From Caulobacter segnis ATCC 21756 (GTDB lineage Bacteria > Pseudomonadota > Alphaproteobacteria > Caulobacterales > Caulobacteraceae), in assembly GCF_000092285.1 (NCBI RefSeq), contig NC_014100.1, forward strand, positions 3,224,001-3,288,000: a DNA stretch of 64,000 nucleotides. Direction: 5' to 3'. This document shows positions 18,867 through 26,995 of this stretch, piece by piece. Both the position numbers and the translations under genes were made by a program. The number at the start of each line of letters is the position of its first letter. Within the stretch, counting starts at the first letter, position 1. Below the pieces are notes generated by a model. That model searched no databases. It saw only the letters and a list, made by a program, of their open reading frames with translations, and was not told where the DNA came from.

Positions 18867-19871
18867 ATGCCGCGCTCGCGCAAGGTCGTCGTCACGCAAC
18901 GGTTCTTCGACGACAGCACCCAAGCCTATCTGAGGGCCAATGGCTGCGAGGTCGAGATCGCGTCGCTGCCGGAGGGAAAGGCCGATGGCGACCTCAGCCA
19001 TGAAGCCCTGGTCGAGCTTCTGGCCGGCGCCGGCGGCTGGATCGTCGGCCACGCACGGGTGACCCGCCAATTGCTCGAGGCGCTGCCCGATCTTCAGATC
19101 GTGTCGCGTCGAGGGGTGGGGTTCGAGCGCGTGGACCTTGAGGCGGCTCGCGCCCTGGGCCGGGTCGTGACGATCGCCGCGGGCGGCAACGACGCTTCGG
19201 TCGCCGATCACGTGATCGGACTGATGCTGGCGGTCGCGCGTCGTTTCCGAGAGTCGCAACAGCGGATGATCGATGGCGACTGGTCGATCCTGATGGGATC
19301 GGACCTCTGCGAGAAGACCGTGGGGGTCGTTGGCCTGGGCCGGATTGGCAAGAGCGTCGTCAGACGGCTGGCCGGATTTGACTGCAAGGTCCTGGTTCAC
19401 ACAAACCGTCCCGACCCGGACTACGCCTTGGCCACCGGCGTTGAGTTTGTCGATCTGCCTGATCTTCTGGCGCGCAGCGACTATGTCACGCTGCATGCGC
19501 CGCTTACGCCCAGGACGCGCTTCATGATCGACGAGCGGGCGATCCAGGGCATGAAGGCCAGCGCGATCCTGATCAACACAGCGCGCGGAGGGTTGGTGGA
19601 AGACCAGCATCTGCTGTCAGCCCTTCGCGAAGGGCGCCTCGCCGGAGCGGGCCTGGACGTGTTCGTCAGCGAGAGCGACCCGTCGTATGGGGCGGTCTCA
19701 CAAGCGCTGTTGGGTCAGCCTAACGTCGTCTGTACGCCGCACGCCGGCGCATCCTCGAGGGAAGGCTTGAATAGGACCAACCTTATCGCCGCGCGATCGG
19801 TCGTCGCCGTGCTTGACGGCGATAACCCACCGCCTGAGTGTGTCGTCGCCGACGGCCGCCCGGCTCATTGA
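18867..19871 (+). CDS. D-isomer-specific 2-hydroxyacid dehydrogenase
   Basis: A 334-residue NAD(P)-dependent enzyme interconverting 2-hydroxy and 2-keto acids. The Rossmann motif GVVGLGRIGKSV is near residue 150; the catalytic Arg is in NTARGG, and the His in TPHAGAS, in the usual order. This is the phosphoglycerate-dehydrogenase/hydroxypyruvate-reductase-like group, but the C-terminal ACT domain is absent. It is divergent from the AtuA operon across a 260-base region carrying the shared operator box. With tartrate dehydrogenase and glycerate kinase nearby, an oxidised or reduced C3-C4 hydroxy acid is a plausible substrate. Confidence 0.88.
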   Translation: MPRSRKVVVTQRFFDDSTQAYLRANGCEVEIASLPEGKADGDLSHEALVELLAGAGGWIVGHARVTRQLLEALPDLQIVSRRGVGFERVDLEAARALGRVVTIAAGGNDASVADHVIGLMLAVARRFRESQQRMIDGDWSILMGSDLCEKTVGVVGLGRIGKSVVRRLAGFDCKVLVHTNRPDPDYALATGVEFVDLPDLLARSDYVTLHAPLTPRTRFMIDERAIQGMKASAILINTARGGLVEDQHLLSALREGRLAGAGLDVFVSESDPSYGAVSQALLGQPNVVCTPHAGASSREGLNRTNLIAARSVVAVLDGDNPPPECVVADGRPAH

Positions 19872-19905
19872 CGGCTCAGACGACCTTTTAGGAACCGCGC
19901 GCGGC

Positions 19906-20844
19906 ATGGAGCTTGACTGGCTCGAAGACTACCTGGCGCTCGTGCGGCATCAGCACTTTGGACGCGCGGCCGAAGCGCGGAACGTCTCGCAGCCGGCGTT
20001 CAGCCGGCGGATTCGGCTGCTGGAGACCTGGCTGGGCGCGCCCCTGTTCAATCGCGACACTCATCGCGTGGCCCTGACGCCAGCTGGCGAACAGTGGCGC
20101 GCGAGCGCCGAGGATCTGTTGCGGCGTCTCTATCTGGGGCGCGACGAGGTCAGAGCCGTCGCCGAAGGCTTCGTCTCGACATTGCGATTTGCGTCCACCC
20201 ACGCCTTGTCGATCACCTTTTTTCCGCGGTGGCTCGAAGAGATAGAGGCCGAGCGCCCCCTAGGCTCGACGGTAAGCCTGGTGACCGACAACATGGCCGG
20301 GTGCGAACGAATGATGCTGCAGGGCCAGACCCAGTTTCTGCTCTGCCACCACCACCCTTCCACGCCGGTTTCCTTTCTGCCCAACTATTTCACCTCGCTG
20401 GACGTGGGCGCCGACACGCTCGTGCCGGTTAGCGCGCCGGACCTGGAAGACCCCACAAGGCCGCGTTTCGCCCTACCCGGGAACCAAGAAACGCCAGTCC
20501 CCTATCTGGCCTTCACCGAGGTCTCCGGCATGGGGCGCATTCTGACATCCGTTCTCGCCCTGGAACGATCCTCGATCTGGCTGAACACGACCTTCAGCGC
20601 GCATGTGGCGACGGTTCTGGCCGCCATGGCCCGCGCGGGTCGAGGTCTGGCGTGGCTCCCCTTGAGCCTGATCGCCTCCGATCTCGAGCGCGGCGTCCTC
20701 GTGCGCGCTGGCGAGACACGATGGGACGTGCCGATCGACATTCGGCTGTTCCGCCCCCGCGCGCGCCAGAACGCGGCGGCCGAGGCGTTCTGGACACGCC
20801 TGAAACAGCGCGACGACAGCGCCCCGCCTCCACCGAGCGCCTGA
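19906..20844 (+). CDS. LysR family transcriptional regulator
   Basis: A 312-residue regulator from ATG 19906, which directly starts MELDWLEDYLALVRHQHFGR; the frame reaches back to 19813 inside the dehydrogenase gene. The helix-turn-helix SQPAFSRRIRLLETWLGAPL is typical, followed by an effector domain. It begins 34 bases after the dehydrogenase, so the two are probably cotranscribed. It is one of two candidate regulators for the hydroxy-acid island, with the GntR protein that follows. Confidence 0.9.
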   Translation: MELDWLEDYLALVRHQHFGRAAEARNVSQPAFSRRIRLLETWLGAPLFNRDTHRVALTPAGEQWRASAEDLLRRLYLGRDEVRAVAEGFVSTLRFASTHALSITFFPRWLEEIEAERPLGSTVSLVTDNMAGCERMMLQGQTQFLLCHHHPSTPVSFLPNYFTSLDVGADTLVPVSAPDLEDPTRPRFALPGNQETPVPYLAFTEVSGMGRILTSVLALERSSIWLNTTFSAHVATVLAAMARAGRGLAWLPLSLIASDLERGVLVRAGETRWDVPIDIRLFRPRARQNAAAEAFWTRLKQRDDSAPPPPSA

Positions 20845-20951
20845 AGAAGGTCAGCCCGCGGCGAGCTAGGCAGAGACTTGCGCGCCCACCGCGAGAGCGG
20901 TGTAAGGAAAGACGGCCGGCGGAGGTTTCCGCGTCGGGAGATGGCAAGCGG

Positions 20952-21722
20952 ATGGCGATGGAGATGACGGGCCAAGAGGCGGAAGGCAGCGCGCCCCTGG
21001 CGGATCCTCCGCAGGTCGAGCCCACGACCAACACCGTCTTGATGAGGCTGCGGGAAATGATCGTTACGGGCCAGATCCCCCCGGAAACGCGACTTCGCGC
21101 CGAGGGTTTGGCGACCGAACTGGCGGTTTCTCGAACGCCGATCCGGAGCGCCCTGGCGGTTTTGTCGGCCGAGGGGTTGGTCGATTACAGCGTCAATCGC
21201 GGCTACACCGTCAGAGCCGTGACGATTAGCGACATCTTTGACGCGATCGAGGTCCGCGCCCGGCTGGAGGGGCAGGCCGCGCGCCTGTCCATCGAACTGG
21301 GCTGGGAGCCAGGGGCGCTTGACCAACTCGCCAAGCTGGCGCGTCGAGGACGGGCGATCCTGGAACAAGGCGATTGGTCCGAGGCCGCCGAGGTCGAATG
21401 GTACAGGCTCAATCACGCCTTTCATCGCGCCATTCAGTACGCGTCGGAGAACACGGTGCTCCGTAACGCCATCAAGATGACGCTGATCTATCCCGTTCTG
21501 GGCGATCCAGCCCGCCTTTGTCCGAGCGTCGCCGCCGCCGTGCCCCTGCGCTTCCGGCAGCTTTCGGCCACGCCCCCCGCCCATCTTTTGGCGTCACAAG
21601 CCGACCACGAGCGGATCATCGACGCCTTTCGACGCGATGACGCCGCTCTGGCCGAAATGATCATGACCGAGCATGTCCTGGCCACCAAGCGTCGCCTGCA
21701 TGCGATCGCCACGCGGCGCTGA
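20952..21722 (+). CDS. GntR family regulator with FCD effector domain
   Basis: About 256 residues: winged helix (ETRLRAEGLATELAVSRTPI RSALAVLSAEGLVDY, residues about 45-90) and an FCD domain rich in Arg, Glu and His (FDAIEVRARLEGQAARLSIE; RLNHAFHRAI). FCD regulators sense small organic acids such as lactate, galactonate or citrate and usually repress catabolic operons. Start candidates at 20952, 20958 and 20964 are close together. Its ligand class fits the island, so it is my preferred reader of the TTGCATCCA boxes, by inference only. Confidence 0.88.
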   Translation: MAMEMTGQEAEGSAPLADPPQVEPTTNTVLMRLREMIVTGQIPPETRLRAEGLATELAVSRTPIRSALAVLSAEGLVDYSVNRGYTVRAVTISDIFDAIEVRARLEGQAARLSIELGWEPGALDQLAKLARRGRAILEQGDWSEAAEVEWYRLNHAFHRAIQYASENTVLRNAIKMTLIYPVLGDPARLCPSVAAAVPLRFRQLSATPPAHLLASQADHERIIDAFRRDDAALAEMIMTEHVLATKRRLHAIATRR

Positions 21723-21974
21723 CGGTCCTCCCAAGACCGGGACGCCGCGCCCGCGTCGAGGGTGACGCGCCGGGCGAGGCGAGGATCATTTCATCCGATT
21801 TCCGCATTGGCCACGGGCCATGCCGCTGGCCTAACCGAGTGTAGCCACGGCCAGGAGCCAGGGTGGATACGACCTCGCCGCCGCGCTTGGCTTGGCGCGC
21901 GAGCGATCCCCCGCCCTGCCCCGGCCCGCCGCCGCGCCGCTGGGGCTCGCCGCGGCGTCACGCGAGGAAACACC

Positions 21975-23060
21975 ATGAGCCGTAGCCGCCACTATCGCAT
22001 CGCCGTGATCCCAGGGGACGGGATTGGCAAGGAGGTGGTTCCCGAGGGACTGCGCGCGCTGGAGGCGGTTTCGAAGCGGTTTGGCTGCACCTTCGCGTTC
22101 GACCAATTCGCGTTCGCCAGCTGCGATTATTTTCTCGAACACGGCGTCATGATGCCCGACGACTGGAAAGACCAGATCGGCGGGCATGACGCGATCTTCT
22201 TCGGCGCGGTCGGCTGGCCCGAGAGCGTGCCCGACCACGTCTCCCTGTGGGGATCGCTAATCCAGTTTCGCCGCGAGTTCGATCAATACGTCAATCTGCG
22301 GCCGGTGAAACTGATGCCGGGCGTTCCAAGCCCCCTGGCCGGTCGCGAGCCTGGCGATATCGACTTCTACGTGGTGCGTGAAAATACCGAGGGCGAATAC
22401 TCCTCGATCGGAGGCCGGATCTTTCCAGGCACTGAACGGGAAGTCGTCGTCCAGGAGACCGTCATGACGCGGGTCGGCGTCGATCGCATTCTCAAGTTCG
22501 CCTTCGAGCTGGCCCAGCGCCGCGAGAAGAAGCACCTGACCTCGGCGACGAAGTCCAATGGCATCGCGATCACCATGCCCTATTGGGACGAGCGGGTGGA
22601 AGACATGGCGCGCGCCTATCCCGACGTGCGCTGGGACAAGTATCATATCGACATCTTGACGGCCCATTTCGTCCAGCACCCTGACTGGTTCGACGTCGTC
22701 GTCGCCTCCAACCTGTTCGGCGACATCCTGTCGGACCTTGGACCGGCCTGCGCCGGCACGATCGGCATAGCGCCAGCGGCCAACATCAACCCCGAGCGAG
22801 ATTTCCCCTCACTGTTCGAGCCAGTGCATGGCAGCGCGCCAGATATCGCGGGCCAGGGGATCGCCAATCCCGTCGGGCAGATCTGGTCAGCCGCGCTGAT
22901 GCTGGATCATCTCGGAGAACGCCAGGCGGCTTCGGCGATCGTCGCCGCGATCGAGACGGTTCTGGCTCAGCCGCGGCTGCGAACGCGTGACCTGGGCGGC
23001 CCGCTCGGCACCGTCGACTGCGGCGCGGCGATCGCCCAAGCGCTGCTGGAGGCGCGATAG
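21975..23060 (+). CDS. ttuC: tartrate dehydrogenase/decarboxylase (TtuC-like)
   Basis: A 361-residue member of the isocitrate/isopropylmalate dehydrogenase family, close to tartrate dehydrogenases: HYRIAVIPGDGIGKEVVPEG at the N-terminus, FYVVRENTEGEYS, the DKYHIDILTA segment and the metal-binding NLFGDILSDLGPA. The enzyme uses NAD and Mn/Mg to oxidise tartrate or D-malate; with meso-tartrate it yields D-glycerate. I favour tartrate over D-malate from the VGWPESVPDHVSLWGSLIQF segment and the glycerate kinase gene at 11835. An earlier in-frame start exists at 21762, but the site GAGGAAAC before 21975 is better. Confidence 0.85.
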   Translation: MSRSRHYRIAVIPGDGIGKEVVPEGLRALEAVSKRFGCTFAFDQFAFASCDYFLEHGVMMPDDWKDQIGGHDAIFFGAVGWPESVPDHVSLWGSLIQFRREFDQYVNLRPVKLMPGVPSPLAGREPGDIDFYVVRENTEGEYSSIGGRIFPGTEREVVVQETVMTRVGVDRILKFAFELAQRREKKHLTSATKSNGIAITMPYWDERVEDMARAYPDVRWDKYHIDILTAHFVQHPDWFDVVVASNLFGDILSDLGPACAGTIGIAPAANINPERDFPSLFEPVHGSAPDIAGQGIANPVGQIWSAALMLDHLGERQAASAIVAAIETVLAQPRLRTRDLGGPLGTVDCGAAIAQALLEAR

Positions 23061-23110
23061 ACCCACGCCAGACGCCGCTCTTAAAAAGGAACGGCCCGCG
23101 AAGGGATATT

Positions 23111-23153
23111 TTGCATCCACTTTATTGACATTTAGCATCCACGACACCTAGCC
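23111..23153 (+). promoter_or_regulatory. CitMHS promoter with shared box C
   Basis: TTGCATCCA (23111-23119), five bases, the -35 TTGACA (23125-23130), 17 bases, then CTAGCC (23148-23153). A second GCATCCA (23135-23141) lies in the spacer, 22 bases after the first, about two helical turns. The rest of 23061-23467 before the transporter holds the leader frame described separately and nothing else I recognise. Confidence 0.68.
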
Positions 23154-23210
23154 TGCTTCGAACACCGGACAAAACGGTGGATAGACAATAATAAAAATGG
23201 GGAGGCTGAA

Positions 23211-23471
23211 ATGAACACTGACGCAGCTCCCACCTCGCCGCGCGGACCGCGCGGGCGAGCCAGCGCGACCTGCCGCTTGCGGCGCGCGGCCCCATGGATC
23301 AAGGGATCGCTGTCGGCCCAAGCCGGACCGCGGATGTCGCCCCCGATCGCGCGTCCGGCGCCACGCCGTCGCCCGCCAAGAGCCTCCGCCGCCCCGTCGC
23401 GCTTCCACGCGCCTTTTCGGCGGACGAGATCGCGACCGTGGCGGCCGTTCATTTTGGAGACGACCTCTTGA
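23211..23471 (+). CDS. possible 86-residue leader frame upstream of CitMHS
   Basis: An ATG at 23211 behind a very strong GGGGAGG opens an 86-codon frame that ends at TGA 23469-23471, overlapping the TTG start of the transporter as TTGA. The product is rich in Arg, Pro and Ala, with no recognisable domain, so it may not make a stable protein. Placement suggests a translated leader that couples ribosomes to the transporter start. It could equally be an out-of-frame N-terminus created by a sequence error. Confidence 0.3.
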   Translation: MNTDAAPTSPRGPRGRASATCRLRRAAPWIKGSLSAQAGPRMSPPIARPAPRRRPPRASAAPSRFHAPFRRTRSRPWRPFILETTS

Positions 23472-24802
23472 TCGACGTCCTGCGCCAGCCCGCCGTCCTG
23501 GGCCTGCTGATGATCGTGTCCTTCATGACCTTGATCATGACCCGGAGACTGTCGGCGATAACGGCCCTCATCCTCACGCCCGTGGTGTTCGGCCTCCTCG
23601 CGGGCGCCGGGGCTGGCGTCGGCGAGATGATGGTCAAGGGCGTAACGGACCTGACGCCCACGGCGCTGATGCTGGCCTTCGCGGTGCTGTATTTCGGCTT
23701 GATGATCGATGTGGGGCTGTTCGACCCCCTCGTGCGCCTTGTCTTGCGGACGGTGGGCGACGACCCCGTGCGGGTGACGGTCGGCACCGCGCTGCTGGCC
23801 ACGATCGTGTCTCTGGACGGAGATGGCGCGACGACGGCGCTGGTCACCATCTCGGCCATGCTACCCATCTACCGCCGCCTAGGTCTCAATCCGCTGATCC
23901 TGGCGCTGATGTTGGGGATCTGCGCCTCGGTCACCAACCTGCTGCCGTGGGGCGGCCCGACGGCGCGCGCCGCCAGCGCCTTGGGGATCGACCAGTCCCT
24001 GCTGTTCCTGCCGATGATGCCAACCATGCTCGCGGGCTTGGGCTTTGGCGTGCTCGTCGCCTATGGCCTTGGCCTGGCGGAGCGAAAGCGCCTGGGAAGG
24101 CTGGCCTTGCGTCCCCTGCCCCTGGCGGAAACGCAAGCGGACTCGCCGGCCGACCCGGGTGAGGATCTGTCGGCGCGCCGCCCAAGGTTGTTCGTGTTCA
24201 ACCTGGCCCTGACCATTGTCCTGATGGTGGGACTGTTGTCGGGATTGGCGCCCCTGCCCGTGCTGATGATGTGCGCCTTCGCGATCGCCCTGATCGTCAA
24301 CTATCCGGCCCTGAAGTTGCAACGCGAGCGCATCGCGGCCCATGCCGACAATGTCGTCAATATCGTGCTCCTAATCTTCGCCGCGGGCGCCTTCACGGGA
24401 ATATTGTCCGGCACGGGCATGGTCTCGGCCATGGCCAGCAGCCTGGTCGCGGCCATTCCGCCGGAACTGGGTCCGTATCTCGCGCCGATCACCGCTCTGA
24501 TCGGCATGCCGCTGACCTTCTTCATGTCCAACGACGCTTACTACTTCGGCATACTGCCCGTCATCGCCGAGACCGCGTCGCACTATGGCATCCCTCCGGA
24601 GGCGATCGCGCGCGCCGCCCTGACGAGCTTGCCGATCCACGCCCTGAGCCCGCTGATCGCCGCGATCTATCTCGTCTGCGGCCTTCTGGAGGTCGATGTC
24701 GGCGCCTTGCAGCGTTTCGCCCTGAAATGGGCGGTGGCCTCGAGCCTGGTCATGATCGCGGCCGCGCTGGCCAGCGGAGCCTTTCTGTTTCGAGTCGGCT
24801 AG
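23468..24802 (+). CDS. CitMHS family metal-citrate type symporter
   Basis: A 444-residue, roughly 12-helix inner-membrane protein from TTG 23468 behind GGAG. Hallmarks are SLDGDGATTALVTISAMLPI, the NLLPWGGPTARAASALG motif and a C-terminal FMSNDAYYFGILPVIAETA. CitMHS proteins carry citrate complexed to Mg or Ca with protons, and relatives accept other di- or tricarboxylates. It shares a promoter box with the TonB receptor and the AtuA operon, so I infer it imports the substrate of the island, perhaps as a metal complex. Frame extensions upstream to 23294 look unlike a transporter N-terminus. Confidence 0.88.
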   Translation: MIDVLRQPAVLGLLMIVSFMTLIMTRRLSAITALILTPVVFGLLAGAGAGVGEMMVKGVTDLTPTALMLAFAVLYFGLMIDVGLFDPLVRLVLRTVGDDPVRVTVGTALLATIVSLDGDGATTALVTISAMLPIYRRLGLNPLILALMLGICASVTNLLPWGGPTARAASALGIDQSLLFLPMMPTMLAGLGFGVLVAYGLGLAERKRLGRLALRPLPLAETQADSPADPGEDLSARRPRLFVFNLALTIVLMVGLLSGLAPLPVLMMCAFAIALIVNYPALKLQRERIAAHADNVVNIVLLIFAAGAFTGILSGTGMVSAMASSLVAAIPPELGPYLAPITALIGMPLTFFMSNDAYYFGILPVIAETASHYGIPPEAIARAALTSLPIHALSPLIAAIYLVCGLLEVDVGALQRFALKWAVASSLVMIAAALASGAFLFRVG

Positions 24803-24863
24803 GCGTTTCGACCCGCGGAATGGCCGGGGCCTAGCAGGGCGAGAGCCAAACGCGGTCGCGCTT

Positions 24864-24899
24864 AGAAACCTGCTGGGGCGGCGCGCGCCCGGCGACGTC
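24864..24899 (+). promoter_or_regulatory. GCTGGGGC-N12-GCGACGTC motif, copy 1
   Basis: AGAAACCT at 24864, GCTGGGGC at 24872-24879, 12 bases, GCGACGTC at 24892-24899. It ends 31 bases before the ATG at 24931, a natural promoter distance. Near-identical copies precede both mlaA genes and the MipA gene. Confidence 0.6.
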
Positions 24900-24930
24900 G
24901 GTGGATGCGATCCAGCACGGCGGAGAGGAC

Positions 24931-26064
24931 ATGCGCGCTGACCATCCTAAGATCGGTTTCCTATTTTTGGGCGGGGTGCATCAGGCGCTCCATATCGCGC
25001 CGATCGCCGCGGCTCTGGCGCGCGAGGGTCGGGCCCAGGTGTCCATGTTCGCGCCGCTGGAGGACATCGCTCCCCTGACGCGCCTGCTGTCAGACCTGGA
25101 ATGCGCCCATCCCGTCCAGGCGTTGATGATCCCCGCATGGCTGTCGAAGCCTCACGCAGTCATCGCCAAGCAGCCGCCCAAGCTGGCCTGTCTATTGGCC
25201 AACAGGTCGCGGTTCGAAGACCTGGATGTCCTCGTGGCGGCCGAACGCACCTCCACCGCGCTCAAGGCCTGGCCCGGACCGTCGCCAAAGCTGGTTCATG
25301 TGCCGCACGGGGCCGGAGATCGCGCGCGCGGCTTCGAGCGACGTATCCGGCGCTTCGATCACGTGATCGTCTCGGGTCCCAAGGACCAGGCGCGGATGAT
25401 CGCGCAAGGTCTGGTCAGCCCCGCCACCTGTTCGGTTTCCGGGAGCGTCAAGGTCTCCACGGTCTTGTCCCATCCGCGCATGGGCGTTCGCGGGCGCCTG
25501 TTCACCAACGATCGGCCGGTCGTCCTCTACAACCCACACTTCGACGCCAAACTGTCGTCATGGGCGAGTTTTGGGGCCCGTATGGCGGCGGCCTTCCGTG
25601 AGCAGGACCATTTCAACCTGGTGATCGCCCCGCATGTCAGGCTGTCACGCGGCTGGTCAAGTTCCCAGCGCGCCCGCTTCGAGGCCCTGGCCCTCGAGGA
25701 TAGGATCCTGGTCGACGCCGGCTCGGACCGGTCACACGACATGACCTACACGATGGCGGCCGACATCTATGTCGGCGATGTCAGCAGCCAGGTCTATGAG
25801 TTCCTCGCGCGCCCGCGCCCCTGCGTCTTCCTGGACCGTGGCGTGGGGGCAAGAGCCGAGGACCCGAGTTTCGCGTTCTGGTCGCTGGGCGAGTTGGTCG
25901 CCGACCCGTCCGACGTGCTCGCCGCGCTGACCCGCGCCCACGCCGTTCACGCCCGTTACCGTGATCGGCAAGTCCTGGCGGTCGAGGCCGCTCTGGGGCG
26001 GCTGGAAGACGCGACGCGGACCGCCGCCGACACCCTTCTACGGATCTCCCGGTCTCCAGACTAA
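24931..26064 (+). CDS. CDP-glycerol glycerophosphotransferase-like protein
   Basis: A 377-residue protein with two Rossmann-like halves. The second contains VVLYNPHFDAKLSSWASFG, FNLVIAPHVRL and YVGDVSSQVYEFLARPRPCV, matching the ADIYVGDVSS-type acceptor loop of polyglycerophosphotransferases and related glycosyltransferases. An ATG at 24931 behind GGAGAGG is preferred over an in-frame GTG at 24901. No transmembrane segment is obvious. In Gram-negatives such proteins modify envelope glycolipids or polysaccharides. It carries the same promoter motif as the mlaA genes, supporting an envelope-lipid role, though the substrate is unknown. Confidence 0.65.
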   Translation: MRADHPKIGFLFLGGVHQALHIAPIAAALAREGRAQVSMFAPLEDIAPLTRLLSDLECAHPVQALMIPAWLSKPHAVIAKQPPKLACLLANRSRFEDLDVLVAAERTSTALKAWPGPSPKLVHVPHGAGDRARGFERRIRRFDHVIVSGPKDQARMIAQGLVSPATCSVSGSVKVSTVLSHPRMGVRGRLFTNDRPVVLYNPHFDAKLSSWASFGARMAAAFREQDHFNLVIAPHVRLSRGWSSSQRARFEALALEDRILVDAGSDRSHDMTYTMAADIYVGDVSSQVYEFLARPRPCVFLDRGVGARAEDPSFAFWSLGELVADPSDVLAALTRAHAVHARYRDRQVLAVEAALGRLEDATRTAADTLLRISRSPD

Positions 26065-26097
26065 GGCGCGAGACTCTCGGGCCCTCGACGGACATTC

Positions 26098-26137
26098 GCC
26101 CCCTCGCGCGGCGGTGGGGAAGACCGCGCGAGGGGGC
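26098..26137. terminator. strong hairpin between convergent genes
   Basis: A perfect 14-base stem, GCCCCCTCGCGCGG (26098-26111) and CCGCGCGAGGGGGC (26124-26137), with a 12-base loop. It lies between the rightward glycerophosphotransferase-like gene and the end of the leftward mla operon, so it may act both ways. No T tract follows. Confidence 0.6.
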
Positions 26138-26212
26138 GAGCCTTGGCGCCGGAGACGGTTCGGGGGGAGGAACCGGCGGCTCTGGACAGCGCCAAAGGAC
26201 AGTGTGGCGTCG

Positions 26213-26995
26213 TCAGGCGCTCATGGGCCCATCCAGACGCCCGTCGACGAACTGCCGCACATACGGATCGGGGCTTTCGTCCAGCGCCGCGGGTGGGCCA
26301 CGCCAGACAATTTGGCCCTGATGCAGCATGGCGATCTCGTCACCGATCGTCCGGGCCGACGTCAGATCGTGGGTGATCGAGATCGCCGTGCATCCCAGCC
26401 CACGCACTTGATCGACGATAAGGTCGTTGATCGCGGCGGCGGCGATCGGGTCCAAGCCGGTGGTTGGCTCGTCGAAGAACAACAGCCTCGGCGCGGTGAC
26501 CACCGCCCGCGCCAGGCCGACCCGCTTTTGCATGCCGCCGGACAGCTGTGACGGATAGAGATCGGCCACCTCGGGCCCGAGACGGACCCGGCCAAGCGCC
26601 TCGCTCGCGCGGGCCCTGGCTTCCGAACGACCAAAGCCGTCGGCGTTGAGCAGACGAAAGGCCACGTTCTCCCAGACCGTCAAACTGTCGAACAGGGCCG
26701 CGCCCTGAAACAGAACTCCCATGCGCGAGAACGCCGCGCGCCGAGCCTTCCCATCCAACAAGGCCAGATCCTCGCCATCGACAAGGATCCGGCCCGCGTC
26801 GGGGGTCATCAGTCCCAAGGCCAGTTTGAGGGTCACGGACTTGCCCTGTCCCGATCCCCCCATGATGACCAGGGAGCGACCGGCCGCGACGCTCAGATCA
26901 AGGCCGCGGATCACGGTTCTGGCGCCAAAGCTCTTGGCGACACCGGACCAAGCGAGCCGCGGCGAGGGCGAAGGTGGAGACGACGCGCCGATCAT
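26213..26995 (-). CDS. mlaF: phospholipid ABC transporter ATP-binding protein MlaF
   Basis: A 260-residue ATPase from ATG 26995: Walker A GGSGQGKSVT, the MlaF-type signature LSGGMQKRVGLARA, Walker B LLFFDEPTTGLDP and the H-loop SITHDL. MlaF with MlaE and MlaD forms the inner-membrane MCE complex that moves phospholipids between inner membrane and periplasm. The start overlaps the mlaE stop as ATGA, so it is the last gene of mlaA-C-D-E-F. A bidirectional hairpin follows. Confidence 0.93.
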   Translation of the reverse strand: MIGASSPPSPSPRLAWSGVAKSFGARTVIRGLDLSVAAGRSLVIMGGSGQGKSVTLKLALGLMTPDAGRILVDGEDLALLDGKARRAAFSRMGVLFQGAALFDSLTVWENVAFRLLNADGFGRSEARARASEALGRVRLGPEVADLYPSQLSGGMQKRVGLARAVVTAPRLLFFDEPTTGLDPIAAAAINDLIVDQVRGLGCTAISITHDLTSARTIGDEIAMLHQGQIVWRGPPAALDESPDPYVRQFVDGRLDGPMSA

